DNA of 64,000 nt, taken from contig NZ_JAUYVM010000008.1 in NCBI RefSeq assembly GCF_030689305.1, forward strand, positions 186,001 through 250,000, written 5' to 3'. The position numbers and the translations under genes were made by a program. Each line of letters begins with the position of its first letter. Within the stretch, counting starts at the first letter, position 1. Below the pieces are notes generated by a model. That model saw only the letters and a list, made by a program, of their open reading frames with translations, was not told the origin of the DNA and searched no databases. This document shows, piece after piece, positions 27,897 through 37,210 of the stretch. This DNA comes from Vibrio penaeicida (lineage in GTDB: Bacteria; Pseudomonadota; Gammaproteobacteria; Enterobacterales; Vibrionaceae).

Positions 27897-28916
27897 TTAA
27901 CGGATCGGGTAAGCGTACATAAGACCGCCATTGACCCACATTGAATTGACGCCTCGCTCTAACCCTAGCGGCGTGTTCTTTCCTAAGTTGCGTTCAAAGA
28001 TTTCTTCGTAGTTTCCGACCGCCAGCAACGAACGTTTCAACCACTCAGGATCGAGGCTGAGTGCTTTACCCATATTCCCCGAAGCCCCTAACATTCTTTG
28101 CACGCTAGGATCCTTGGATATTTTGGCCTGCTCGCTCACGTTACTTTGAGTGATGCCTTTTTCTTCAGCTTGCATTAACCCATTGATGACCCAAGTGACG
28201 AGATCTTTCCATTGGTTATCACCATGGCGAACCAGAGGCGCGAGTGGCTCTTTGGAAATGAGGTGATCGAGAATAACGTGCTTAGAGGAGTCTGGTAGCG
28301 TTGAACGCCACGACGCCAGTTGGCTCACATCGGTCGTAAAGGCATCACACCGGCCGGACTTGTACGCATTGAAGGCTTCTTTTTTACCCTCAAAAACCAC
28401 CGCTTCTAGCTTGATGCTATTAGCTCGTGCAAAATCGGTTAGGTTGAGTTCTGTGGTTGTGCCAGTCGTCACACACACTGACGCCCCATTAAGTTGCAAG
28501 GCGTGCTTGATGCCAAGCTGTTTATTCACCATAAAACCTTGGCCGTCGTAATACACAACTTTGGTAAAATCGACGCCCTCTTTGGTGTCGCGTTTCATTG
28601 TCCATGTGGTGGTTCTTGAGGTCATGTCGACCTGACCAGAAGCCAATGCGACAATTTTCTGCTTGGACGCCAGCGGGACAAATTTCACTTTTTCCGCGTC
28701 ACCGAGCACCGCGGCAGCGACTGCACGGCAAATATCCACATCCAGCCCTATCCATCGTCCACTGCTATCGGGGTTGGAAAACCCAGGTGTACCTTCACTG
28801 ACTCCGCATGCCAGTTCGCCTTTCTTTCTAATATCGTCGATTGTTCCAGCGTGAACAAAACCCGATCCGAGTACTGCTAGAGTGGCTAATGCACCCCATA
28901 CCTTCCTTGTCACCAT
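27897..28916 (-). CDS. aapJ: General L-amino-acid ABC transporter binding protein AapJ
   Basis: Periplasmic binding protein of 339 residues. It has a signal peptide (VWGALATLAVLGSGFVHA) and AapJ hallmarks: LACGVSEGTPGFS, GLDVDICRAVAAAVL, SRTTTWTMKRD, CVTTGTTTELN, GNYEEIFERN and a WVNGGLMYAYPIR C-terminus. The start at 28916 has GGAGG four bases upstream. It is the first gene of the operon; its promoter should lie in 28917-29130, where I could not fix the boxes. Confidence 0.95.
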   Translation of the reverse strand: MVTRKVWGALATLAVLGSGFVHAGTIDDIRKKGELACGVSEGTPGFSNPDSSGRWIGLDVDICRAVAAAVLGDAEKVKFVPLASKQKIVALASGQVDMTSRTTTWTMKRDTKEGVDFTKVVYYDGQGFMVNKQLGIKHALQLNGASVCVTTGTTTELNLTDFARANSIKLEAVVFEGKKEAFNAYKSGRCDAFTTDVSQLASWRSTLPDSSKHVILDHLISKEPLAPLVRHGDNQWKDLVTWVINGLMQAEEKGITQSNVSEQAKISKDPSVQRMLGASGNMGKALSLDPEWLKRSLLAVGNYEEIFERNLGKNTPLGLERGVNSMWVNGGLMYAYPIR

Positions 28917-29133
28917 AAATCCTCCATTCGTGTTCATGGCATACAGGGGACTTACCCTGTTTATCCAGTGTATGGAGTCTTATGGAGAAGAAATATTGGG
29001 CAGAAGTAGAAAATAAAAGAGGCATTGGTTATAGAACTTCTTCCGATTAATCCGAAAGGAATACGACTTTTGATACAAACTGAAATAGGGTTAACTGACT
29101 ACTTGTGACAAGTAACTGTAATAACTAAAAATA

Positions 29134-29165
29134 TTTCAAAAGAAGGTGTTCGACAACGAACACCT
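29134..29165 (-). terminator. Terminator overlapping the ATPase stop codon
   Basis: AGGTGTTCG/CGAACACCT is a perfect 9-bp stem with a four-base loop; on the minus strand it is followed by TTCTTTTG. Its first strand includes part of the stop codon of the double ATPase gene. It ends the amide operon. Confidence 0.85.
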
Positions 29166-30903
29166 AGTAGTTCACTGCAACGATGTGTTCATGCCCAACG
29201 TCTTCGTACTTGAGCACGTCTTCGATAACAGAAACATTGCGAATGGGATCGGGCATTTTGTGTTCCGATAGCACCATAGAGAGATCGCGTTTTACATCCA
29301 CATCCGCAATAGGTACGGCTTGCATTAAACGCTGGGTGTAGCTGTGACGAGGTGAACTGAGTACCTCATCTCTGGGGCCCATTTCAACTATCCGCCCACC
29401 ATGCATTACCGCCACTCGGTGTGATACTTGCTCCACGACGGCCATATCATGGGAAATGAACAAATAGCTCACACCCAGTTTCTTCTGCAATCGTTCCAAA
29501 AGCTCAAGAACTTGCGCCTGAACAGACACATCCAGTGCCGAAACGGATTCATCTGCAATCACCAATTTGGGCTGAGATGCAATAGCCCGAGCGATGCTGA
29601 TCCGTTGACGTTGCCCACCTGAAAACTGATGAGGGTATCGATTCATGTGATTCGGCAACATGTCGACTTGTTCAAGCAACAACGCGACATGATCGCGTAC
29701 ATCTGAAGCTGGGCATATTCCATGAATCAGCAATGGCTCTTTGAGCAGTTGGAATATGGTTTTTCGTGGATTTAAGGAACTGTAGGGGTCTTGAAATACC
29801 ATTTGAATATCTTTGCGAATGGCGCGTAAACCCTGACCACGCAGCCCGTTTAGCTCAACACCATTAAGGTTGGCGCTGCCACAAAACGACAGCATGTTCA
29901 TCAACGCTTTTCCGATGGTGGATTTACCGCAGCCGCTCTCGCCCACTAGCCCTAAGGTTTCACCCGGTTTTATCGCGAACGACACATTTTCTACCGCCCT
30001 CACCTCCAGTTTTTCTTTTTGCCACCAAACATGTTGAACCGGAAACCGTACACAAAGATTGTTTACGTCCAGTAAAGGCTGGCTTTGAGGTACTTCTTCA
30101 ACAGGCTTGGCATGCCCGAGTTTAGGCACAGCGGCCAATAAATCTTTGGTGTAGTTTGCGGTGGGAGATAAAAACAAGCTGCGCACATCCGATTGTTCCT
30201 CCACCACCCCTTGGTTCATCACCACAACTTTATCCGCCATTTCTGCGACCACCCCCATATCGTGAGTGATCATCAAAACTCCGGTATCGAAGTCGCTTTT
30301 GAGTTCATTGAGCAGCGATAAAATCTGCGCTTGAATGGTGACGTCTAAAGCGGTTGTTGGCTCATCGGCAATCAAAATTTTAGGGCGACACACCAGAGAC
30401 ATGGCTATCATGATACGCTGTAACATTCCGCCAGACATTTCATGAGGATACTGATGATAGCGCTTCTGCGCATGAGGGACTTTCACCGCGTCTAACATAC
30501 TGATCGCCATCAGTTTGGCGCTGCCGTAATCGACACTACGGTGCGCTTGAATGGCTTCGCACAGTTGCTGACCAGCGGTCATTAGAGGATTCAGCGATGT
30601 CATCGGCTCCTGAAAAATCATGGCGATGTCGTCCCCACGCATCGCACGCATGCTCTTTTCAGGCGTGGTCAATAGGTCTTTCCCCTCAAACCAGATATGA
30701 CCACTTACCACTTTCGCAACGGGCGGCAGTAACCCCATAATTGCGGTACTGGATAGCGACTTCCCACTCCCAGATTCCCCAGCAATACAAACGGTTTCAC
30801 CCGAATTCAGAGTAAACGACAAATCGTCGACCACCCTGTGATATTGCTTCCCTGCCGCAATGTCGATGGAAAGATGTTCCACCGACAACATCGCCTTATC
30901 CAT
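29164..30903 (-). CDS. Fused double ATPase of an oligopeptide-type ABC importer
   Basis: A 579-residue protein with two complete ABC ATPase domains in tandem, as in GsiA and other fused DppD-DppF proteins. First domain: GESGSGKS (42-49), signature MSGGMLQR (156-163), Walker B ILIADEPTTALD. Second domain: GESGCGKST (321-329), signature FSGGQRQR, Walker B LVIADESVSALD; note Ser in place of Pro after ADE. It is the last gene of the amide operon, following the formamidase gene by 10 bases, and powers the permeases encoded at 33.5-35.2 kb. Confidence 0.93.
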   Translation of the reverse strand: MDKAMLSVEHLSIDIAAGKQYHRVVDDLSFTLNSGETVCIAGESGSGKSLSSTAIMGLLPPVAKVVSGHIWFEGKDLLTTPEKSMRAMRGDDIAMIFQEPMTSLNPLMTAGQQLCEAIQAHRSVDYGSAKLMAISMLDAVKVPHAQKRYHQYPHEMSGGMLQRIMIAMSLVCRPKILIADEPTTALDVTIQAQILSLLNELKSDFDTGVLMITHDMGVVAEMADKVVVMNQGVVEEQSDVRSLFLSPTANYTKDLLAAVPKLGHAKPVEEVPQSQPLLDVNNLCVRFPVQHVWWQKEKLEVRAVENVSFAIKPGETLGLVGESGCGKSTIGKALMNMLSFCGSANLNGVELNGLRGQGLRAIRKDIQMVFQDPYSSLNPRKTIFQLLKEPLLIHGICPASDVRDHVALLLEQVDMLPNHMNRYPHQFSGGQRQRISIARAIASQPKLVIADESVSALDVSVQAQVLELLERLQKKLGVSYLFISHDMAVVEQVSHRVAVMHGGRIVEMGPRDEVLSSPRHSYTQRLMQAVPIADVDVKRDLSMVLSEHKMPDPIRNVSVIEDVLKYEDVGHEHIVAVNY

Positions 30904-30913
30904 TCGGTAACTC

Positions 30914-31861
30914 CTACTCGAACACTACGTTAGGCATGTAGAATGTGACGAGCCAATTTGGCGCATCGACAATTTCACTGATCCTTAAGTCGCCACACAC
31001 TGAGCAGAGCATGTAAGCTTGCTCGGGTGTCATATGATGTTGAGCGCAAAGCAAATCCACCATTTGGCTGACAGCGCTTCGTGCGCCAGCCATCAGATCT
31101 GGCTCTACCCCCGTTGTGACTTGATACCCTTTACTGTCTAGGTGGTTAGTCACAGGACCGGTTGTGGTGAAGTATGGCGTATCGATTTTTAGGTTATCTA
31201 CAACATCCAGTTCGACCACTACATTCATTGGGCTTTCTATCGCGGTTCCGCATACTTCCCCATCACCTTGAGCCGCATGGGTATCACCGATAGACAATAG
31301 CGCCCCTTCCACTTCAATAGGCAGATAAAGCGTGGTACCAGCCGACAAATCTCGGATGTCCATATTGCCCCCAACCCGCCTAGGGGGCACAACGGAATGA
31401 TCCCCGTTTTGTGCCGGAGCAACGCCAATGGTGCCAGCAAACGGTTTAAGTGGCACGTTGGCGCATTGCCCAAAAGCCGCTGGAGCTAGGGTTTGCGTGT
31501 CGTACGACCAAAGGTTCAAGGCTGGGGCTTGAAATTGGTCTGCCAGCAATCCAAAACCTGGAATATTGGCGGTCCAGCCAAACCCGCTGGGCTTGAATTC
31601 GTGAATGGTCATTTTCAACACATCGCCCGGTCTCGCACCTTCAACGAATATAGGCCCAGTTACTGGATTGATTTTGCCAAAGTCCAGCCCTGCAATGGCT
31701 TCAGCCGTAGAAGAGGTGGTGAGTTGCCCACCAGAGCTGTCTAAGCATTCAAATTCCAATGTGGTTCCCCGCGCCACATGGTACGCGGGGGGAATGGCGT
31801 TATTCCAACCATGATGGTGGTGGATGCTATGAATGGTTTTCACAAACGAGTTATTGCACAT
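30914..31861 (-). CDS. fmdA: Acetamidase/formamidase family protein
   Basis: An FmdA/AmdA-type amidase of 315 residues, which releases ammonia from short amides such as formamide in the cytoplasm. Seen are HHHHGWNNAIPP near the N-terminus, EGARPGDVLKM, GTIGVAPA, GNMDIRDLSAGTTLYLP, GDTHAAQGDGEVCGTAIE and YMLCSVCGDLRISEIVD. The family start (HxxHHHGWD) supports the ATG at 31861, which overlaps the 3' end of the binding-protein gene by 11 bases; the frame is open to 31927. Its place in an AmiC-AmiR operon fits amide use as a nitrogen source. Confidence 0.9.
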   Translation of the reverse strand: MCNNSFVKTIHSIHHHHGWNNAIPPAYHVARGTTLEFECLDSSGGQLTTSSTAEAIAGLDFGKINPVTGPIFVEGARPGDVLKMTIHEFKPSGFGWTANIPGFGLLADQFQAPALNLWSYDTQTLAPAAFGQCANVPLKPFAGTIGVAPAQNGDHSVVPPRRVGGNMDIRDLSAGTTLYLPIEVEGALLSIGDTHAAQGDGEVCGTAIESPMNVVVELDVVDNLKIDTPYFTTTGPVTNHLDSKGYQVTTGVEPDLMAGARSAVSQMVDLLCAQHHMTPEQAYMLCSVCGDLRISEIVDAPNWLVTFYMPNVVFE

Positions 31862-33464
31862 CTTTAGCCCACACATTTTCATAGTTAACAGGAATATGAA
31901 CCGGATCAACGAAGATACTGGTGTCACCGCCTAAGCGTTCAGAACGAATGGTAAAACGACGTTCGTTAAATACCGGCACCCAAGGCGCATCAGCCATCAA
32001 GTCGACGTAGATGCTTTCCCACTCTTTCATTCGTTGTGCTTGCTGCGATTCCGCTACCATTGCGTCGGCTTTTGCTGCTCGCTCGTCTAGATCTTCGTTG
32101 CAATACCATGCCCAGTTCCAGCCGCCATCAACTGCGCCACCACAACCAAGAATCGGTCCATAGAAGTTTGACGGATCAGGGAAGTCTGCAATCCAAGCCA
32201 TGCCGCCAGACCAAATCATTGGCGCTTGGCTGGCGTCACCCCCAGCGGCGATCACATTGGCTTGCGCGAGTGCTTTAATTTCGGCTTTCACGCCAATTTT
32301 GGCTAAATCTTGTTGAATGGCCTGTGCAATACGTGGCTGTGGATCGGTATTCGCGACGTAGATTTCAGTACTGAAACCGTCTTTAAAACCTGCTTCTGCT
32401 AGCTTGTTTTTGGCCATTTCTGGGTCGTACGCGTAGCCTTTGTAAGACTTGGAATATCCAGGCATAGCAGGAGGCAATGGTTGGTTCGCTGGTGTGCCGC
32501 GCCCATTAATGATTTGTACAATGCGACGTTTATTGATCGCCATATTCACAGCTTGGCGTACCTTCACGTTATCGAATGGCTTCATCTTCACGTTCATGGT
32601 GATGTAGCCGGTGTGTAATTGGTCGCCTGCAATAATTAATGGTTTGTATTGCGGGCTGTTTTTCATTTGAAGAAACTTCGCTGGTGGGATGCCATCACCC
32701 GCAATATCCACTTCTCCTTTTTCTAAACGAAGTAGTGCGACCACAGGCTCTTGCCCAACTTCAAATCGAATCTCATCCAAATAAGGTAAGCCCGATTTGT
32801 TGTAAGCTTCATTGCGTTGGAAGGTTAGGTATTGCCCCAGTTTCCATTCACCCAATTTAAATGCCCCTGTTCCGACTGGGTGCTTACCAAAGTCTGCTCC
32901 CCATTTTTCGACGGACTCTTGTGGCACCACAAAGGCAAAGTTGATCGCCAACACATGAAGGAAAGTGGCATCAGGGCGAGACAGTTGGAAGCTAACGGTG
33001 TAATCATCAACGGCTTTAACGCTATCGAGCCCTTTGGATTCACCATTATTAAACGCTTCAAACCCTTCTAGCGATCCGAAAAATCCAGCACCTGGACTTT
33101 GAGTCGTTGGATTGATGGTACGTTCAATGGAATACTTCACGTCTTGCGCTTTGACTTCACGACCGTTATGGAAGCGAACGCCTTGTTTGAGTTTGAAGGT
33201 GTAGGTTTTACCGTCATCAGATATGGTGTAGCTTTCAGCGAGATCAGGTTCCAATTCGGTAGTGCCCGGCTTGTAATCCATCAATCCATCAAACAGTGCT
33301 TTGATCATCGACCAGTTTTGCCAGTCGTAACCTATGGCTGGGTCTAGCGTTGAAACATCATCCTTGTAAGTCACAATCATGGAGCCGCCTTGCTTTACTT
33401 CTGCCGATGTCAAAAAAGACACCGCCATCAAAGATAAAGCTGCGGTAATAGCTAACTTTTTCAT
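31851..33464 (-). CDS. Oligopeptide-type ABC binding protein (family 5)
   Basis: Periplasmic binding protein of 537 residues with a signal peptide (MKKLAITAALSLMAVSFLTSA). Family 5 features are VSTLDPAIGYDWQNW, FKLKQGVRFHNGREVKAQDV, GTGAFKLGEW and RQAVNMAINKRRIV. The start ATG at 33464 has GGAAAA upstream; a GTG three bases earlier is the alternative. In this operon it probably binds an amide or a short peptide; the ligand is not evident from sequence. Confidence 0.93.
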   Translation of the reverse strand: MKKLAITAALSLMAVSFLTSAEVKQGGSMIVTYKDDVSTLDPAIGYDWQNWSMIKALFDGLMDYKPGTTELEPDLAESYTISDDGKTYTFKLKQGVRFHNGREVKAQDVKYSIERTINPTTQSPGAGFFGSLEGFEAFNNGESKGLDSVKAVDDYTVSFQLSRPDATFLHVLAINFAFVVPQESVEKWGADFGKHPVGTGAFKLGEWKLGQYLTFQRNEAYNKSGLPYLDEIRFEVGQEPVVALLRLEKGEVDIAGDGIPPAKFLQMKNSPQYKPLIIAGDQLHTGYITMNVKMKPFDNVKVRQAVNMAINKRRIVQIINGRGTPANQPLPPAMPGYSKSYKGYAYDPEMAKNKLAEAGFKDGFSTEIYVANTDPQPRIAQAIQQDLAKIGVKAEIKALAQANVIAAGGDASQAPMIWSGGMAWIADFPDPSNFYGPILGCGGAVDGGWNWAWYCNEDLDERAAKADAMVAESQQAQRMKEWESIYVDLMADAPWVPVFNERRFTIRSERLGGDTSIFVDPVHIPVNYENVWAKDVQ

Positions 33465-33478
33465 CACACTTTTCCTTG

Positions 33479-34405
33479 TTACAGTTTTTTCAAGTCAATC
33501 CTTGGATCAACAAACGGTGAGATCAGATCAGCCAGCAAATTCCCCAATACAATAGCTACCGCAGAAACCAAGGTGACGCCCACAATAATGGGTATATCGA
33601 CACGTTGAATTGCTTGCCATGCTAGCTGCCCTATGCCCGGCCAACCGAATACAGACTCCACCACCACCATGCCGCCAATAAAAATACCTATGTCGATTGC
33701 TATCATGGAAATGATCGGCAAAATCGCGTTAGGAATCATGTGTCGGCATATAATCCTTGTGTGGCTGAGCCCTTTGGCTTTGGCCGTTCGTATGTAGTCT
33801 TGATGCAGCACTTCAATCATCGAAGAACGCATCATCCGCGCGTACCACCCACTGCCCAATATTCCTAGCGTAATGGCAGGAAGCACCAAGTGTTTCCATT
33901 CACCATATCCCCCAATCGGGAACCAAGACCATTGCACAGCGAATAAATATAAAAACATCATTGCTGCTACGAAATGTGGAGACGATACCCCCACAAATGA
34001 AAAAATCATCAACCCACGATCAATCAGGCTATTGCGTTTGAGCGCAGCAATAATGCCCAGAGAAAGCCCTATCACGAGTTCGACACCAATTCCGGCTATC
34101 ATTAGCTGCAAAGAGGCGGGAAGGCGCGAAGCAATCAACTCTGATACTTCCGTTTTTTGTAACCACGAGCGCCCCATGTCTCCTTGAAGCAAGTTGGTTA
34201 AATAGCGCCAATATTGCTCATAAAAAGGCAAATTTAGCCCCAGTTGTTCGCGAATATTGTTGACGGTTTCAGCGGTTGCGCTTCGCCCTGCGATTTGCCT
34301 TGCAGGATCGGCCGGCAACAAATAAAGCAGCAAGTAAGTAATGAAGGTAACGCCTAGCAGAATAAAAGCCGCATGCAGTAAGCGCTTCAATAGGTAGTAA
34401 CTCAT
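33479..34405 (-). CDS. ABC transporter permease, DppB type
   Basis: Inner-membrane permease of 308 residues beginning MSYYLLKRLLHAAFILL, the typical DppB start, with the N-terminal DPAR...RS and EQLGLN signature and a late EAA-type loop (YIRTAKAKGLSHTR). The frame is open further upstream, but the ATG at 34405 overlaps the stop of the preceding permease gene as ATGA and gives the family length. It pairs with the DppC-type permease. Confidence 0.93.
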   Translation of the reverse strand: MSYYLLKRLLHAAFILLGVTFITYLLLYLLPADPARQIAGRSATAETVNNIREQLGLNLPFYEQYWRYLTNLLQGDMGRSWLQKTEVSELIASRLPASLQLMIAGIGVELVIGLSLGIIAALKRNSLIDRGLMIFSFVGVSSPHFVAAMMFLYLFAVQWSWFPIGGYGEWKHLVLPAITLGILGSGWYARMMRSSMIEVLHQDYIRTAKAKGLSHTRIICRHMIPNAILPIISMIAIDIGIFIGGMVVVESVFGWPGIGQLAWQAIQRVDIPIIVGVTLVSAVAIVLGNLLADLISPFVDPRIDLKKL

Positions 34406-35250
34406 CCTGCTTCTCTCCCATTCAGAGTTGGGTCGAGTGCATCGCGCAGTGCATCCCCCAAAATGTTGAAGCACAGCGAAAGCAAAATAATCACGCTACC
34501 GGGAATAAACACCAGCCAAGGAGCGACACTGAAATAGGTTTGATTTTCGAAGATAATGTTGCCCCAGCTAGGAATAGGCGGTTGGACACCAATCCCTAAG
34601 TAAGAAAGCGTTGCTTCAAGCAATACGGTGGTTGAAATGCCAAGCGTTCCCCATACCAACATCGTTGGCACCAGATGTGGGAAAACATGACTGAGCAAAA
34701 TTTTACTCTCCGAGACCCCAATGGCTTTTTCGGCCGCGATGAAGTCTTTTTCGCTGATCGCCAACGTTTCTGAATACACAACCCTGGCGATTTGCACCCA
34801 GTTGACCATGGCAATAACCATAGCGACGATCCACAAGCTGGGGGTAAAAATGGCCGCAAGCGCTATCGCCAAAAGCAGCGCTGGAAAAGCCATCATAAGA
34901 TCGGTGAACCGCATCAATACGGTGCCCACCCACCCTTTAAAATACGCTGCCGTAACCCCTACTGCCGTTCCAATAATGATGGCAATGCCATTGGCGACGA
35001 GCCCAATAAGCAACGAGGTTTGCGAGCCGTAAATAATGCGTGATAAAAGGTCGCGTCCCAGTAAGTCGGTTCCTAACCAAAAGGTGTCATTAGGAGGGAG
35101 AGGCGCGCCTTCTAATGTTAGCCCTTCAAAGAACTGCTCAGTTGGATCATAAGGTGCGAAAAGGGATGCACCCACTGCAAGGCAGACAATAGCGCATATG
35201 ACCACAATCGAGATAACGACCGAGGGACGCGACAATAACTGTTTCCACAT
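34402..35250 (-). CDS. ABC transporter permease, DppC type
   Basis: Permease of 282 residues. Visible features are FAPYDPTEQF, FWLGTDLLGRDLLSRIIYG and the EAA loop FIAAEKAIGVSESKI, all typical of DppC/OppC. It starts with an ATG that overlaps the stop of the ANTAR gene by one base (TAATG), so the sensor-regulator pair and the transporter are translated from one message. Confidence 0.93.
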   Translation of the reverse strand: MWKQLLSRPSVVISIVVICAIVCLAVGASLFAPYDPTEQFFEGLTLEGAPLPPNDTFWLGTDLLGRDLLSRIIYGSQTSLLIGLVANGIAIIIGTAVGVTAAYFKGWVGTVLMRFTDLMMAFPALLLAIALAAIFTPSLWIVAMVIAMVNWVQIARVVYSETLAISEKDFIAAEKAIGVSESKILLSHVFPHLVPTMLVWGTLGISTTVLLEATLSYLGIGVQPPIPSWGNIIFENQTYFSVAPWLVFIPGSVIILLSLCFNILGDALRDALDPTLNGREAG

Positions 35251-35831
35251 TAGCCTTCACTCCTAAGCCTTTCGTAGCTCATGTTTCCTTGTGCTAATTC
35301 AAGACAAATTTGCTCTACAGGCAGGTTTCGGTGCATCGAATATTGTCGTAAAACTTCGTAGGCTTTTTGCTCGGTGAGTTTGTGCGTTTCCATCACTTTT
35401 ATCACCGCCTCTGTCACAACAGGACGCAGCTTATGGCGTGTTCTTAACGTATCTAACTCTTGTTGCAGCGCGGTATGTTGCTGAGAGAGTTTTAATGCCA
35501 TGTGAAACGCGGAATACAACCCCACTTGGTGAATGGGCTTACCAACAACCGACAGCGCCCCCATAGAGATGGCGCGCTCTATTTCAGTTGGGGAACCATG
35601 AGCCAAAAGCCCAACAACTGGCATGGATTGTCGAATCGGTTTTTGTACAGCAATATCGGCAAAATAGTGTTGCACATCAATAAGTAAAAGGTCCGTCGGT
35701 GTCGTGTCTATACGGTCACTGATGTGGCAAAAAATGCCCATTCGTTCGGTAGATTTTTGGATCTGACTGCATGTCCGCTCATCCGCAGAAATCACAGAAA
35801 TTTTGTTGATGGATAGCGTCGACACACTCAT
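35250..35831 (-). CDS. amiR: ANTAR-domain antiterminator, AmiR type
   Basis: RNA-binding regulator of 193 residues: an N-terminal receiver-like domain (about 8-115), a coiled-coil linker (HTALQQELDTLRTRHKL) and a C-terminal ANTAR domain (about 130-188, EAVIKVMETHKLTEQKAYEVLRQ). AmiR binds nascent leader RNA and prevents termination; AmiC holds it inactive until an amide binds. The gene overlaps the AmiC-like gene by four bases (ATGA). A strong terminator lies in the leader upstream of that gene, the expected target. Confidence 0.9.
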   Translation of the reverse strand: MSVSTLSINKISVISADERTCSQIQKSTERMGIFCHISDRIDTTPTDLLLIDVQHYFADIAVQKPIRQSMPVVGLLAHGSPTEIERAISMGALSVVGKPIHQVGLYSAFHMALKLSQQHTALQQELDTLRTRHKLRPVVTEAVIKVMETHKLTEQKAYEVLRQYSMHRNLPVEQICLELAQGNMSYERLRSEG

Positions 35832-36952
35832 TTGACCACCCTCAATCGAGTCGGCATTTCGGGTTCATCAACATCGGTAAGAAACCCTTGAGCAATGAGG
35901 TACGGGTTAGGTTCGATAGGTGAGTAAGATTTCACCATGCGAAAATCCCCACCATTACGTTCTCCTATAAAACAGGGCAAAACTGCATGCTGATTATTGG
36001 AGATGGCTAGCGTGTGCCCCATTGGAGTTTCAGTTCGTACTTTATGTAGAACTGAACGCACTGACGTTACGTCATCACTTCCTGCTAATGAAATAGCATT
36101 GGCGAGACTAAGAATAGAAAGATAAGCGCCGACAAAGTTGCTTGAGACGGGTTCACTGTCTGATATTGCCAATTTTGCTGTATCGGTAAATTGGGGGTCT
36201 ATCGATTGCAAAAAAGTCAGCGCAGTAAACAAACGTAAATTTGGCAAGGCGCGAATGCTTGCCAGTTCACACTCACTGAGGTTGCTGCTCAAGACTGGGA
36301 GGGAATCGGCGCTCCATGCATCATTAAGTTGATGCAAAAACGCATAGCTGGATTCTCCAACTAAATTATTAATGACAAAATCAGGCTGATGGGATTTCAG
36401 GTTGTCTATCGACAATCGGAAATCTTTGGTGTCGAAGCGATAATAGCTGTCTTCCACTATCTCACCACCAATGCTGGCAATGGCGTCTCTGGCGATACGG
36501 TTACTTTCCCAGCCCCATACATAATTGGAGCCAAGCAGTGCAACTCGCTTTCCAAATCGCGGCACAGCATATCGAAGCATTGGCAATAAGTTTTGATTAG
36601 GGCAAGCCCCGTGGTACACAACATGTTCGTCGCATTCGTATCCTTCATAGGGCGAGCCATACCAAAGCAGTGCCTGGTACTCATGCACATCTGGGATCAC
36701 TTCCTTGCGAGCACTCGATGTGATGGTGCCGACAATGTGTTTTATCCCTTGCTTCAACAAAGACTGCGCGCCGTTGATGTACTCATCCATGTTGCCTTTT
36801 GGATCAATATGATGCCCTTTTAGCTGGAATTGAAAACGTTCATCTGCGTTCACTTTTTCAATCGCATAGCGAGCACCAAGTAAGGCGTTGTAACCTATCT
36901 TTCGATAAGTACCCTCTGTTGAATAAAGTAAACCTATGTGAAACGTATCCAT
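35828..36952 (-). CDS. amiC: AmiC-like amide sensor (type I periplasmic-binding fold, cytoplasmic)
   Basis: A 374-residue protein of the AmiC/UrtA type I binding fold, with IGLLYSTEGTYRKIGYNALLGA at the start and VGTITSSARKEVIPDV, LWYGSPYEGYECDEHVVYHGA and ALLGSNYVWGWESNR further on, all matching AmiC and urea-binding relatives. It has no signal peptide, as expected for a cytoplasmic partner of AmiR. It is the first gene of the operon and lies 64 bases after a leader terminator. A short-chain amide is the likely ligand. Confidence 0.88.
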   Translation of the reverse strand: MDTFHIGLLYSTEGTYRKIGYNALLGARYAIEKVNADERFQFQLKGHHIDPKGNMDEYINGAQSLLKQGIKHIVGTITSSARKEVIPDVHEYQALLWYGSPYEGYECDEHVVYHGACPNQNLLPMLRYAVPRFGKRVALLGSNYVWGWESNRIARDAIASIGGEIVEDSYYRFDTKDFRLSIDNLKSHQPDFVINNLVGESSYAFLHQLNDAWSADSLPVLSSNLSECELASIRALPNLRLFTALTFLQSIDPQFTDTAKLAISDSEPVSSNFVGAYLSILSLANAISLAGSDDVTSVRSVLHKVRTETPMGHTLAISNNQHAVLPCFIGERNGGDFRMVKSYSPIEPNPYLIAQGFLTDVDEPEMPTRLRVVK

Positions 36953-37008
36953 ACCTAACTTCCACGACTAATTGTTCTAAGCTCTGCTTCCTAGCAGCTG
37001 ATTTTTGA

Positions 37009-37056
37009 AAATAAAAAAGCCTAAATGAATTCGAATTACCGAATTCATTTAGGCTT
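37009..37056 (-). terminator. Leader terminator (attenuator) of the amide operon
   Basis: On the minus strand a perfect 17-bp stem (AAGCCTAAATGAATTCG and its complement) with a six-base loop is followed by TTTTTTATTTT. It stands 64 bases upstream of the amiC start and downstream of the putative promoter, so unregulated transcription would stop before the operon. With an ANTAR protein encoded in the same operon, this is the natural antitermination site. It could in principle also end the acetyltransferase mRNA, but that gene stops 350 bases away. Confidence 0.85.
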
Positions 37057-37078
37057 CGTTACCTTGCTACGCATTTTT

Positions 37079-37175
37079 ATGAGTCTTAATCGAAGCATGC
37101 TTCGTGCTCATCCTTTTTCTTGAATTTGGCTCGACAAGAAAAAAGTGCATCAGTACTTAATTAAGCCCTGAGTGC
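37079..37175 (-). promoter_or_regulatory. Structured leader RNA of the amide operon
   Basis: Three hairpins precede the attenuator on the minus strand: GCA.UCAG/CUGAUGC (37147-37175), a 9-bp stem UUUUUCUUG/CAAGAAAAA (37114-37143), and the palindrome CGAAGCATGCTTCG (37091-37104) enclosed by ATGAG/CTCAT (37079-37111). They are candidates for the ANTAR binding element. I could not identify the double hexaloop with certainty. Confidence 0.5.
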
Positions 37176-37181
37176 CGTTTA

Positions 37182-37210
37182 GTTTTACACCCCACATAAT
37201 TTGTGGTCAA
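37182..37210 (-). promoter_or_regulatory. Putative promoter of the amide operon
   Basis: TTGACC (37210-37205), 17 bases, then TAAAAC (37187-37182) on the minus strand. Transcription would begin near 37175, exactly before the first leader hairpin. The minus-10 box is poor, so this is tentative. The remaining gap to 37404 is AT-rich without a gene. Confidence 0.4.
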
